9,758 nucleotides of DNA from the NCBI GenBank assembly GCA_934630445.1, contig CAKTWY010000094.1:1-9758 (forward strand), read 5' to 3'. The position numbers and the translations under genes were made by a program. A model generated the notes under the pieces. It had not been told where the DNA came from, did no database searches, and was given only the letters and a program-made list of their open reading frames with translations. The DNA comes from an uncultured Eubacteriales bacterium. Lineage in GTDB: Bacteria; Bacillota; Clostridia; Oscillospirales; Butyricicoccaceae. Positions 1 through 6,979 of the stretch are shown here, in pieces (the stretch's first letter is position 1; each line of letters begins with the position of its first letter).

Positions 1-356
1 AGCTCGATCTCCGACGCCGTCGTACAGCCGGGGAAATCGGCAATACCGTGCTCAACGCAGTACGAGACGTTTTTGGGGTTGAAGCCGGGGCTGACGATAA
101 ACTCCGCGCCCGCCGCGACCGCCTCGTCGATCTGCGCGCGCGTCAGGACCGTACCCGCGCCGACGATCATATCGGGAAACGCGCTCTTCATCCTGTGGAT
201 GACTTCCGGCGCGCCGGCCGCGCGGAAGGTCACCTCCGCGACTTTGACGCCGCCGTCATACAGCGCTTTTGCCAGGGGCTCTGCATCGTTCACATCGTCG
301 AGCTTGATGACCGGTACTGCGCCGATGGCGCTGATTTTCTGTTCCAGTTGTGTCAT
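1..356 (-). CDS. eda: KDPG/KHG aldolase, 5' part only (gene leaves window on the left)
   Basis: Class I aldolase expected to cleave 2-keto-3-deoxy-6-phosphogluconate into pyruvate and glyceraldehyde 3-phosphate, the last step of uronate breakdown, in the cytoplasm. The visible 118 or so N-terminal residues read as the first half of the Eda TIM barrel: VPVIKLDD at about residues 14-21, EVTFR near 41-45 (the family's active-site Glu lies in EVTLR), VGAGTVLT near 65-72, FIVSPGFNP near 86-94, and DFPGCTTASEIE at the cut edge. The Schiff-base lysine lies beyond the window and cannot be checked. The ATG at 354-356 follows GAGGAG by 7 bases. That ribosome binding site overlaps the stop codon of the upstream isomerase gene, leaving 11 bases between the two genes, so they are very probably co-transcribed and coupled. 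A 2-keto-3-deoxy-6-phosphogalactonate aldolase of the same family is the main alternative. Confidence 0.93.
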   Translation of the reverse strand, partial: MTQLEQKISAIGAVPVIKLDDVNDAEPLAKALYDGGVKVAEVTFRAAGAPEVIHRMKSAFPDMIVGAGTVLTRAQIDEAVAAGAEFIVSPGFNPKNVSYCVEHGIADFPGCTTASEIE

Positions 357-367
357 ATTGTGTCTCC

Positions 368-1216
368 TCACTTTCCGGCGTTCTCCGCCAGGATCTTTTC
401 AAAATATGCTTTGCACGACGGCAGCGTACCCTCGGCGACCTCATCGAAGATATAATCGACCGGCTGGGGCAGCGATGCGATGCAGCGCACAAGGTGCGCA
501 AAATCAAACTGCCCCTGCCCCACCGGCACCGCGCGGAAATCGCCGTTTTCCAGGACAAAATCCTTCAGATGCACCGCGCGGATACGCCCCCCGAAGAGCG
601 CGACGCACTGGTCTATCACCGCCTGCTGAACATAGGCGTTGTCCGGCGAGAGCAGGTTGACCGGATCGAAGATGACCTTCACGCGCTCCGACCCGACGCG
701 GTCAAACAGCGCGCGCATGCGCACGGGCGAATACGCCGTGTGGCGCACCACGCCCTCGATGCCGATATCGACGCCGCATTCCTCAGCGCGCCGCGCAAGG
801 CGCGCCAGTGATGAAACCAGGATATCAAACGCCTCGTCGGTGCGGTTCCACGGGTGCGGCGAGCAGTCGGCGTTGTAAGACCCCGTCTCCGTGCCGACAA
901 GACCGGCGCCCACGCGCCCGGCAAAGGCAAGGTATTCCTCAAACTTGCGAAGGTCGCGCTCGCGCGCCGCTTCGTCAGGATTCACGGGGTTGATATAGCA
1001 GCTCAGGACCGCTATCTTCACGCCGTTTTCCTCCATAGCCTGACGAACTTCCTCCGCCAGGCGGTCGTCCAACGGCGGCAAACCGCCGTCCTGAAAGCGC
1101 AGCGCTTTTGCCAGGGCGAGTTGAAGCGCGCCAAGCCCCTGCCCGCGCGCCGTGCGCGCAAGCATCTGCGCTCTCATGCAGCCGAGATCGTGCGCGCGGA
1201 TCCCCAGAATGGCCAT
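368..1216 (-). CDS. Sugar phosphate isomerase/epimerase family protein (xylose-isomerase-like TIM barrel)
   Basis: A 282-residue cytoplasmic protein of the AP-endonuclease-2/xylose-isomerase-like TIM-barrel superfamily, which covers metal-dependent sugar isomerases, epimerases and dehydratases. The expected metal-ligand strands are visible in order: GIEGV with Glu154, IFDPVN with Asp184, VHLKDF with His216, and a C-terminal FDEV with Glu259. GTETGSY (108-114) and PVGQGQFDF (231-239) are also typical of the family. The ATG at 1214-1216 has AGGTGG 5 bases upstream. The frame stays open further upstream, but that stretch overlaps the preceding gene and reads as Arg/Ala-rich shadow sequence. The gene sits 34 bases after the lyase-like gene and 11 bases before eda, so it probably acts on a sugar or keto-uronate intermediate of this pathway. 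The actual substrate cannot be told from sequence; these proteins are often mis-named. Confidence 0.85.
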   Translation of the reverse strand: MAILGIRAHDLGCMRAQMLARTARGQGLGALQLALAKALRFQDGGLPPLDDRLAEEVRQAMEENGVKIAVLSCYINPVNPDEAARERDLRKFEEYLAFAGRVGAGLVGTETGSYNADCSPHPWNRTDEAFDILVSSLARLARRAEECGVDIGIEGVVRHTAYSPVRMRALFDRVGSERVKVIFDPVNLLSPDNAYVQQAVIDQCVALFGGRIRAVHLKDFVLENGDFRAVPVGQGQFDFAHLVRCIASLPQPVDYIFDEVAEGTLPSCKAYFEKILAENAGK

Positions 1217-1250
1217 AACATCCACCTCTCTCCTGCAGCGTGCGTCCGAA

Positions 1251-2894
1251 TCAATAATCCGCCGGCCGTGCACGGAAGGAAATCGTGCGCGCAAAGCAGG
1301 TCGTGTCCGTAAAATAGACGGTAAAATGCGTGCCGCTCGGCGCGGCGCTGCCGAATTTGCCGCCCACATAATGATGGCCGGCGAACGCCGGGCCCACCTC
1401 GATGCAGTCCCCGCCGCGGCTGACCTTCACCATGCCGCTCTTGGCGATCATCTGCTTGCCCGGCTCTCCCTGCAGGAAAAAGCCGTCTCCCTCGACCGTG
1501 CACGGGGCGTCAAACGCTATTTCAAAGCGCGGGAGGGCCCTGTCGATCCCGTCTGCTGTCACCGTAAGGTCGACGCCGTCCTCCTGCTCCACGATCTCTA
1601 CACGCAAATGCAGGTCCGGCCCGGCCTGCTTGGCGCGCGCGGCGTTGTCCATCTTCCACCAGTCGGTCGTGTCGCCGGCCTTGCCGTTTGGTTCATAATA
1701 CCAGCCGTGCATCGTCTGCTCGAGGATGTAGCCGTTTTCCGTCCGGCGCAGGGCGCCGCCCTGAAACGCGCGGTGCTCAAAAAAGCCGACGCCGATCTTC
1801 AGTCCGCACGCGAGCGCGCCGCGCTGGAAGTAGAAAAAGCCTGGGCAGCCCTCGACAACGGAATAGCTCCAGTCGCCGCGGCGCATGCGTGCGATGCCGC
1901 TCTCGGCGTAAAACTGCTGATACTGCGCCGGAACGCCGCAGCCTTCGTGTTCGATGTCGATCAGATGCGGCTCAGCCATAAGATGCATCAGCACGTCCGG
2001 CGTCCTGCGCCCGTGGGCAAGCGCGCTGTCGATGATAAAATTGGCCATATCGAGAAATTCCGGAATGCCGAACATGTCGCCCATTTCCAGATACTCGAGA
2101 TAGTAGTTGCGCGGCAGCACCTTGACGCCGCGGTCCTGACGGGTGGAGTTGTTGGTGAACATCGTGCCGTCGGGCTCTACATAGTTTAACATCATCCGCA
2201 GGTTTTTGACAGCATATTCATAATACTGATGGTCGCCCGTGCGTTTAGCGAGGGTGATCATGGCGTCGTTGTTGACGCGGTTGTAATTGCCGGCGCTGCG
2301 CTCGGCGTATTCGCCGTATTCGTTGTTGTCGATCCCCTCGGCAAGATATTCCTGCGCGCGGGCACGCCAGCGCTCCTCGCCGAAAATGTCAAAACATTCC
2401 ATCAGGTTGGACGCGATGGCCCACCGATGGTTCGGAGTGTGGAAGCCCCCGCGCGCCATGCCCTCGGCCCCGCGCTTTATGATACCGCGCACGGTTTCAT
2501 AAAGCGTCTCGGTCTGATCGTCCAGCCGGTGCGCTTCGAGATACCGGAAAAGCGGCATCAGACGCTTGACGCAGAAGGCGGTATCAGGAGCGGCATGGAA
2601 ATTGCAGTTGACCAGGTCAAACGTTCCGTCCTCACGCTGCATGCGCACAATGTATGCAAAGCCGAGCATGATGCGCTCAAACAGTGCGCTGTCATGATAA
2701 AACCCCGTATCGCGGTTGAGGTACACCGCGCACATCGTCGTCAGGCGGTAGATCGTCCACTTCGGCTCTGTGACATATTCGGGGTTGCGAAAAGCGCCGT
2801 ACGCCGGATCGTTAGGGTCCATGACCTGCACGCGCAGGGATCTTTCCACGCGCGAAACACTGTCGCGCACGATCTGTTCATAATGCTTTTTCAT
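1251..2894 (-). CDS. Putative cytoplasmic polysaccharide lyase-like protein, alpha-toroid plus beta-sandwich (family not identified)
   Basis: A 547-residue protein without signal peptide or membrane segments. The first 340 residues or so are helical with repeated aromatic pairs, as in (alpha/alpha) toroid enzymes. The rest, roughly 340-547, is beta-rich with many Gly, Asp and aromatic residues. This order matches heparinase II/III and alginate-lyase type enzymes. Candidate catalytic segments are NFH (98-100), PNHRW (154-158) and GNYNRVNND (202-210); His, Asn and Tyr or Arg are what such lyases use. No family can be assigned with confidence, and the protein is shorter than many secreted heparinase-like lyases. 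The ATG at 2892-2894 follows AGAGGA by 8 bases and lies 19 bases after the GH105 stop. In-frame TTG and ATG codons at 2928-2930 and 2919-2921 lack a ribosome binding site and fall at or inside the GH105 end. Its place between GH105 and the isomerase suggests it cuts imported uronate oligosaccharides. A hydrolase or epimerase is possible. Confidence 0.7.
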   Translation of the reverse strand: MKKHYEQIVRDSVSRVERSLRVQVMDPNDPAYGAFRNPEYVTEPKWTIYRLTTMCAVYLNRDTGFYHDSALFERIMLGFAYIVRMQREDGTFDLVNCNFHAAPDTAFCVKRLMPLFRYLEAHRLDDQTETLYETVRGIIKRGAEGMARGGFHTPNHRWAIASNLMECFDIFGEERWRARAQEYLAEGIDNNEYGEYAERSAGNYNRVNNDAMITLAKRTGDHQYYEYAVKNLRMMLNYVEPDGTMFTNNSTRQDRGVKVLPRNYYLEYLEMGDMFGIPEFLDMANFIIDSALAHGRRTPDVLMHLMAEPHLIDIEHEGCGVPAQYQQFYAESGIARMRRGDWSYSVVEGCPGFFYFQRGALACGLKIGVGFFEHRAFQGGALRRTENGYILEQTMHGWYYEPNGKAGDTTDWWKMDNAARAKQAGPDLHLRVEIVEQEDGVDLTVTADGIDRALPRFEIAFDAPCTVEGDGFFLQGEPGKQMIAKSGMVKVSRGGDCIEVGPAFAGHHYVGGKFGSAAPSGTHFTVYFTDTTCFARTISFRARPADY

Positions 2895-2913
2895 GGCAAA
2901 AATCCTCTCGCAC

Positions 2914-4017
2914 TCAGGCATTTTTTTCAAGATGGATCAGCGTCTCGATCAGGGCAAGCAGCACCATGGAATGGCCGTACGGCATCGGCATGATCGGGAT
3001 CTGGCGATAGAAATCGAGCGATTCGCGCCCCATGGCCGTGCCGTAGGAAACGTTCAGGACCGTTCCGTCGGGCGCGATATTCCGCGTGAGCGCCTCGGCC
3101 GCGCGCAGCGCGCAGTCCAGATACGCATCTCCCACGTATCCCATACGCACGGATTTCAGGATGCCGTAGCAGAAGCCCGCGGTGGCGGACGTCTCCAGGT
3201 AAGAGGTCGGGTCGTCGATGAGCGTATGCCACATGCCGCTCTCGTCCTGATAGGTTTTGAGCGCCTCGATCTGGCGGGCAAGCGTCTCGATGAGATAGGC
3301 CTTTACGCCGCCCTCTCCTTCCAGCAGATCGAGAAAATCGGGGATGCCGATCGTGATCCAGCTGTTGCCGCGTCCCCAAAGCGCGCCGGCAAAGTTGTGG
3401 TTGCCGAGGAACGTCCAGCCGTGATACCACAGCCCTGTCCTGCGGTCGGTCAGATATTTTGTATGCAGAAGATACTGGCGCACAGCCTCATCGATGTACG
3501 CTGGCCTGTTCAGAATTTTCCCGGCATGGGCAAGGAACAGAACGGTCATGACGAGCGTATCGTCCCAGAGCTCTCCTTCATTCACGCTGTCGGAGGTGAT
3601 ATGCTGAAAGCCGCCTTCCTTCGTGCGGGGCATTTCTTTCATAACCCAGTCCGACCACGCTTCGATCTCTTTCAAATAGCGCTCGTCCGGGCGCACAGTG
3701 TGCAGAAGCGCCATCGTGAGCATGGGCGCCATCGTGTTGACGTTTTTGCTCGGAAGCCCCTCGGCCAGGCGCTCGTCATAGTATCTGACAAGATAACCGA
3801 GGTACGTCTCGTCGCCGGTATACTGATAGAGCTTGAAAAATCCGTACAGGCCGATGCCCTGCGTCCACTCCCAGAGGCGGTACTTGTTCAGTTCTTTCGC
3901 GTCCGTATCAAGCGCGCGCATGCCCTTGAGGAAGCCCTCGTCTTCGGCATACAGATTTTTCAGCAGAGACTGGCCGATGTCGCCTAAAAGCTTTTCTATC
4001 GCAGTTTTTTCCAGCAT
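2914..4017 (-). CDS. GH105 unsaturated rhamnogalacturonyl/glycuronyl hydrolase
   Basis: Glycoside hydrolase of family 105 (YteR/RhiN type). It hydrates the 4,5-double bond of the terminal unsaturated uronic acid left by polysaccharide lyases, so that the sugar is released and opens to 4-deoxy-5-ketouronate. The 367 residues match the usual single-domain six-hairpin barrel length. Hallmarks are RLWEWTQGIGLYGF (47-60), ELWDDTLVM (149-157), whose Asp153 aligns with the catalytic Asp143 of Bacillus YteR, LWYHGW (196-201) and GALWGRGNSW (211-220), followed by ETSATAGFCYGI (275-286). No signal peptide is present, so it acts in the cytoplasm on imported oligosaccharides. The ATG at 4015-4017 follows GGATAGGAG by 9 bases and lies 62 bases after the regulator gene, in the same transcript. 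Substrate may be rhamnogalacturonan I fragments, but GH105 members also act on other unsaturated glycuronides. Confidence 0.93.
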   Translation of the reverse strand: MLEKTAIEKLLGDIGQSLLKNLYAEDEGFLKGMRALDTDAKELNKYRLWEWTQGIGLYGFFKLYQYTGDETYLGYLVRYYDERLAEGLPSKNVNTMAPMLTMALLHTVRPDERYLKEIEAWSDWVMKEMPRTKEGGFQHITSDSVNEGELWDDTLVMTVLFLAHAGKILNRPAYIDEAVRQYLLHTKYLTDRRTGLWYHGWTFLGNHNFAGALWGRGNSWITIGIPDFLDLLEGEGGVKAYLIETLARQIEALKTYQDESGMWHTLIDDPTSYLETSATAGFCYGILKSVRMGYVGDAYLDCALRAAEALTRNIAPDGTVLNVSYGTAMGRESLDFYRQIPIMPMPYGHSMVLLALIETLIHLEKNA

Positions 4018-4079
4018 AAAAGTCGGCTCCTATCCAATATAGATTCATTTTACGCCGCGCACTTCGCCGCAGCAGCTTT

Positions 4080-4793
4080 TTAAAGGATGCGTGTTTCTTT
4101 AAAGTATCTTGCGTATTCGCTGGTTATTTTTGCGCCAAGACGTGTGATATTGCCGTGCAGGTGCGCATGAATCGCATGCGACAGCCCGTCCGGGTCATTT
4201 GCCGCGCGCAAAAGCGCAAGAATATCCTCATGCTCTTTGACCAGGATCTCAAAGCGTTTCTCCGACACGATATCAAGCATACGGAAGCGTGTATAGTGCA
4301 CGTTCATGTTCTGTATCAGTTCCCAGATCGCAGTGTGATCGAGATAGGCGAAACACATGCCGTGAAAGCGGCTGTCGGCGTTGTAAAAATCCTTGGCGCC
4401 GCGGCCCTCGTGGATGATGTGTTTCTGCTCGGCGATATTGCGCTCGAGCTTTTGCAGAAAGGCCTCGTCATGGCGCTCGGCAATCTCGCGCAGGATCTGC
4501 TTCTCCACGCATGTGCGCGTATAGATTACATCGGTGATGTACTGAAAATCCATCAGTGACACAAACGTGCCCTTCTGCGGAAGCACAGTCAGAAGATTTT
4601 CACTTTCCAGCTTATTGAACACCTTGCGGATGGGCGAACGCGAGACGCCGTATTTTTCTGCCACACTCGCTTCGCTCATCTTGCTTCCCGGTTCAAGGCG
4701 CAGAGCGAGAATGTCCTCTTTCAGCGCGTCGTAAATCTCAGACGTGCTCAATGCGGTGTCAATATTGCTTTCCATCATAACAGCGTCACTCAT
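4080..4793 (-). CDS. GntR-family transcriptional regulator, FadR/FCD subfamily
   Basis: A 237-residue DNA-binding repressor-type protein. The N-terminal winged helix spans about residues 15-80, with the conserved GntR run ALRLEPGSKMSEASVAEKYG and then VSRSPIRKVFNKLESENLL ending in QKGTFV. Residues of about 85-230 form an all-helical FCD effector domain. Its usual metal or ligand site is seen as Asp140 and His144 (NADSRFH), His188 (KEHEDIL) and His211 (HAHLHGN). Such regulators in uronate loci usually sense a sugar acid intermediate and release DNA when it binds; the ligand here is unknown. The gene opens the second transcription unit, behind its own promoter and a 31-bp inverted repeat, so autoregulation is likely. 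I chose the ATG at 4791-4793; an ATG pair at 4773-4778 is possible. A GTG at 4821-4823 has no ribosome binding site and lies at the edge of the inverted repeat. Confidence 0.92.
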   Translation of the reverse strand: MSDAVMMESNIDTALSTSEIYDALKEDILALRLEPGSKMSEASVAEKYGVSRSPIRKVFNKLESENLLTVLPQKGTFVSLMDFQYITDVIYTRTCVEKQILREIAERHDEAFLQKLERNIAEQKHIIHEGRGAKDFYNADSRFHGMCFAYLDHTAIWELIQNMNVHYTRFRMLDIVSEKRFEILVKEHEDILALLRAANDPDGLSHAIHAHLHGNITRLGAKITSEYARYFKETRIL

Positions 4794-4822
4794 TTCTCTG
4801 GTGTTTTCCGCTCCGATCCGCA

Positions 4823-4853
4823 CTGGTATATGCGCATTTTGCGGTTATATCAG
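4823..4853. promoter_or_regulatory. 31-bp imperfect inverted repeat over the predicted transcription start: candidate operator
   Basis: The arms CTGGTATATGCGCA (4823-4836) and TGCGGTTATATCAG (4840-4853) match in 11 of 14 positions when one is reverse-complemented, around a TTT centre. The repeat lies just downstream of the minus-strand -10 box, where a bound repressor would block initiation. It is the natural candidate for binding by the adjacent GntR regulator. It could also fold in the leader RNA, but its dyad form and position favour an operator. The assignment is inferred. Confidence 0.6.
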
Positions 4854-4857
4854 CTTT

Positions 4858-4885
4858 ATTGTACCTATTTTTTCAAAAAAGTCAA
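4858..4885 (-). promoter_or_regulatory. Sigma-A type promoter of the regulator/GH105 unit
   Basis: On the minus strand, TTGACT (4880-4885) and TACAAT (4858-4863) are separated by 16 bases, each one base off consensus; the register TTTGAC gives a 17-base spacer. The predicted start near 4851 gives a leader of roughly 58 bases to the chosen ATG of the regulator. The unit is preceded by a terminator, so this promoter is needed for the downstream catabolic genes. Confidence 0.75.
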
Positions 4886-4930
4886 ATCATACGCCTGCGT
4901 GCAGATCCAATCAGTGCTTTCCTGCCACAC

Positions 4931-4967
4931 AAAAAAAGCCGGGCCGCCGCGCAAAACGGCAGCCCGG
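4931..4967 (-). terminator. Intrinsic terminator after the permease genes
   Basis: On the minus strand an 11-bp stem (4957-4967 with 4939-4949, one G-T pair) closes a 7-base loop and is followed one base later by seven T residues (4931-4937). It lies about 40 bases past the stop of the second permease and separates the kduI-transporter unit from the regulator unit. Confidence 0.92.
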
Positions 4968-5007
4968 TCAGCAATCCATATACAAAGAAAATCGGCGCGA
5001 GAGTTTG

Positions 5008-5844
5008 CTAGTTCTTCATACCGGACGTTGCGATGCCGCCCATGATATACTTCTGAAGGAATATGAAGACGATCAGCACCGGGATGATCGATATGATGGA
5101 CGCCGCGATGATCGAGTTCCAGTCAACGCCATAATTGCCGATGTAGTTGCGGATGGCGATCTGCACGGTGTACCGATCCTGCTTGGACAGAACGATCAAC
5201 GGGAGCAGATAATCATTCCAGCGCCACATGAACGAGAAAATGACCAGTGTGACGGTCGTCGGCTTTGCAAGCGGGAACATGATGCGCATAAAAATGTGAA
5301 ACTCGCTCGCACCGTCGATACGCGCCGCCTCGACAAGCGACATCGGCGTCGCCATAAAGAACTGGCGGAACAGGAAGATGCCCGTCGTCGACGCGACCGT
5401 CGGCAGGATGACGCCCCAGATGTTGTTGTAAAGCCCCACACGCAAGATCACGTCGAACTGCGGGATCATCAGGACGTCGCCCGGAACCAGCGTGCCTACC
5501 ACGAAATAGACAAAGAGCAGACCGGCGATCTTAAACTCGCTGCGGTAAATCGCCAGCGCGTAGCCCGTAGTGGAGCTGACCGCAACGCAGATGATGGTGG
5601 CGACGATCGCGACGAAAAAGCTGTTCTGCACATACGTCATGAAGCCGTCGCCGATGACCTTCACATAGTTATCCCAGGTAAACTCCTGCGGGAGCATGTG
5701 AAGCGGATAGCTGAACAGCTCCGCGGACGGTTTGAACGAGCTGCTGAGCAGCCAGAGGATCGGAAAGAGGAAGATCGCTGCCACGACAAACGCGAGAATG
5801 GTGAGAATAACGATTTTGATTTTTGATTCTTTGATGCCTGCCAT
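5008..5844 (-). CDS. Carbohydrate ABC transporter permease, MalG/CUT1 type
   Basis: A 278-residue inner-membrane permease forming half of the sugar channel with the MalF-type partner encoded immediately upstream. A first membrane helix lies at about residues 10-33 (IVILTILAFVVAAIFLFPIL), followed by SSSFKPSAELFSYP typical of MalG-type proteins, then further helices at about 75-97, 107-127, 140-160, 196-215 and 245-265. The cytoplasmic EAA loop that contacts the ATPase is EAARIDGASEFHIFMRIMFP (172-191), preceded by GIFLFRQFF. The start ATG overlaps the stop of the preceding permease by one base, and GGTGAG lies 8 bases upstream inside that gene, indicating translational coupling. It is the last gene of its unit, followed by a terminator. 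No ATPase gene follows, so a shared MsmX/UgpC-like ATPase from elsewhere is expected. Confidence 0.95.
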   Translation of the reverse strand: MAGIKESKIKIVILTILAFVVAAIFLFPILWLLSSSFKPSAELFSYPLHMLPQEFTWDNYVKVIGDGFMTYVQNSFFVAIVATIICVAVSSTTGYALAIYRSEFKIAGLLFVYFVVGTLVPGDVLMIPQFDVILRVGLYNNIWGVILPTVASTTGIFLFRQFFMATPMSLVEAARIDGASEFHIFMRIMFPLAKPTTVTLVIFSFMWRWNDYLLPLIVLSKQDRYTVQIAIRNYIGNYGVDWNSIIAASIISIIPVLIVFIFLQKYIMGGIATSGMKN

Positions 5845-6785
5845 CAGTCAATCTCACCGCCTTTCGTCACTTTCGCCTGCACAGCTGCAACGCCGAGGAA
5901 GAGAATCAGTACCAGCACGGACGCAGCGGAAGCGTAACCGTTCTGCTGGGCGGAAAAGCCCTTCTGATAAATATACTGTACGATGAAAGTGGTCGCCACG
6001 CCCGGGCCGCCAAGCGTGATGCCCTGGATGATGGCGTATTCCTTGAGCAGCTCGTTCGTGGTGAGGAGCAGCACCAGGAAGGTAGTGGGGTTGATCATCG
6101 GCAGCGTGACACGCCAAAAGGTCTGCCAGCCGTTGGCGCCGTCAATGGCGGCCGCCTCCTTGATCTCGTTGGGGATGTTGTTGAGCGCGCCGATGAAAAT
6201 GACCATGAAGAAGCCGCAGCGCGCCCAGTTTGTCGCGACTGAAATGACCGTAGTCGCAAGCGCCGGATTGAGTGCCCACTCGAGCGGCTTGCCGCCGGAG
6301 AGCTTTATCAGGAAGTTTACAAGACCGTACTCCTGGCCGAACATCCAGTTGATGGTGACGCCGACGACAAGCGCCGAGATCAGCACCGGAACGTAGATGC
6401 AAGCACGCGGAATCGTCTTGAATTTAACTGCTTTCGAAGTCATTAAAATAGCAATCAGAAGAGGAAGGGCAACCTTAAACGGAAGGTTGATCAGCGTATA
6501 ACGGATGGTTCTTCCGACGGCGCCGTAGAAATCAGCGTCGCCGAGGATACGGATAAAGTTCTGCAGTCCCACAAAATTCATGCGCGTATAGCCGTCATAA
6601 TCTGTGAGGGAATATCCATACCCCATCATCAGGGGAACGAAAAAGAAGAGCGTATACAAAAGAAATGCCGGGGCGATAAATGCACAGAACATCGGGAGAT
6701 ATCTGTTCATGCGCCGTTTTTTCGGCGTCTTTTCCAGCGGGGCGCCCGGCGCCGCGCCGGATGCGGAAGCCAGTTTCTTTTTCAT
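5844..6785 (-). CDS. Carbohydrate ABC transporter permease, MalF/CUT1 type
   Basis: A 313-residue integral membrane protein and partner of the MalG-type permease. After a basic N-terminus (PKKRRMNRYL, 21-30) comes a first helix at about 33-52, then SLTDYDGYTRMNFVGLQNF (59-77), the stretch typical of this family, and five more helices between 90 and 305. The EAA loop EAAAIDGANGWQTFWRVTLP (210-229) is complete. The ATG at 6783-6785 follows GAGGA by 10 bases. The frame remains open upstream to 6935, but that part would run through the intercistronic hairpin and has no membrane-protein character. The gene lies 194 bases after the binding-protein gene and overlaps the next permease by one base. 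It imports the oligosaccharide delivered by the lipoprotein; substrate is inferred from the neighbouring uronate genes. Confidence 0.95.
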   Translation of the reverse strand: MKKKLASASGAAPGAPLEKTPKKRRMNRYLPMFCAFIAPAFLLYTLFFFVPLMMGYGYSLTDYDGYTRMNFVGLQNFIRILGDADFYGAVGRTIRYTLINLPFKVALPLLIAILMTSKAVKFKTIPRACIYVPVLISALVVGVTINWMFGQEYGLVNFLIKLSGGKPLEWALNPALATTVISVATNWARCGFFMVIFIGALNNIPNEIKEAAAIDGANGWQTFWRVTLPMINPTTFLVLLLTTNELLKEYAIIQGITLGGPGVATTFIVQYIYQKGFSAQQNGYASAASVLVLILFLGVAAVQAKVTKGGEID

Positions 6786-6878
6786 AAGCAGTAAATCCTC
6801 GCTTTTATATCTTTTTTCGTACAAAAGATGCATTCGGCGCAGCAAATGCCGCTGTACAGGCAAAATATCCGTTTTTTC

Positions 6879-6928
6879 AGACCGATGGCGTGGCCGTCTC
6901 TCAGACGGCCACGCACATTTCCCGGTCT
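6879..6928 (-). other. Intercistronic hairpin between binding-protein and permease genes
   Basis: A perfect 12-bp GC-rich stem (6888-6899 with 6903-6914) has a 3-base loop. A second 6-bp stem (6879-6884 with 6923-6928) encloses it, separated by internal loops of 3 and 8 bases. On the minus strand it is followed by an A-tract and not a U-tract, so it does not look like a terminator. Such hairpins after binding-protein genes are known to protect the upstream mRNA, giving more binding protein than permease. That role is inferred here. Confidence 0.7.
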
Positions 6929-6979
6929 TATGCAAAGAGTCTATTCATCAGCCGGCGCTGTAGAAAGTGCAGATGCAAA

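Noticed and set aside
1217..1369. Upstream extension of the isomerase gene to 1369
   Set aside because: It overlaps the end of the lyase-like gene, is Arg/Ala-rich, and the ATG at 1214-1216 has its own ribosome binding site.
1152..2189. Long plus-strand open frames opposite the catabolic genes (also near 2893-3987, 4744-5826 and 6890-8353)
   Set aside because: They are GC-skew shadows of the minus-strand genes, with His/Arg/Asp-rich translations, no domain I recognise and no ribosome binding sites.
6879..6928. Terminator between binding protein and permease
   Set aside because: The minus-strand side of the stem is followed by A residues and no U-tract. The T-run at 6872-6877 precedes the hairpin on the plus strand, so it does not serve a plus-strand terminator either.
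6786..6935. Upstream extension of the first permease by 50 residues
   Set aside because: It would translate the intercistronic hairpin, and the ATG at 6783-6785 with GAGGA gives the usual permease N-terminus.
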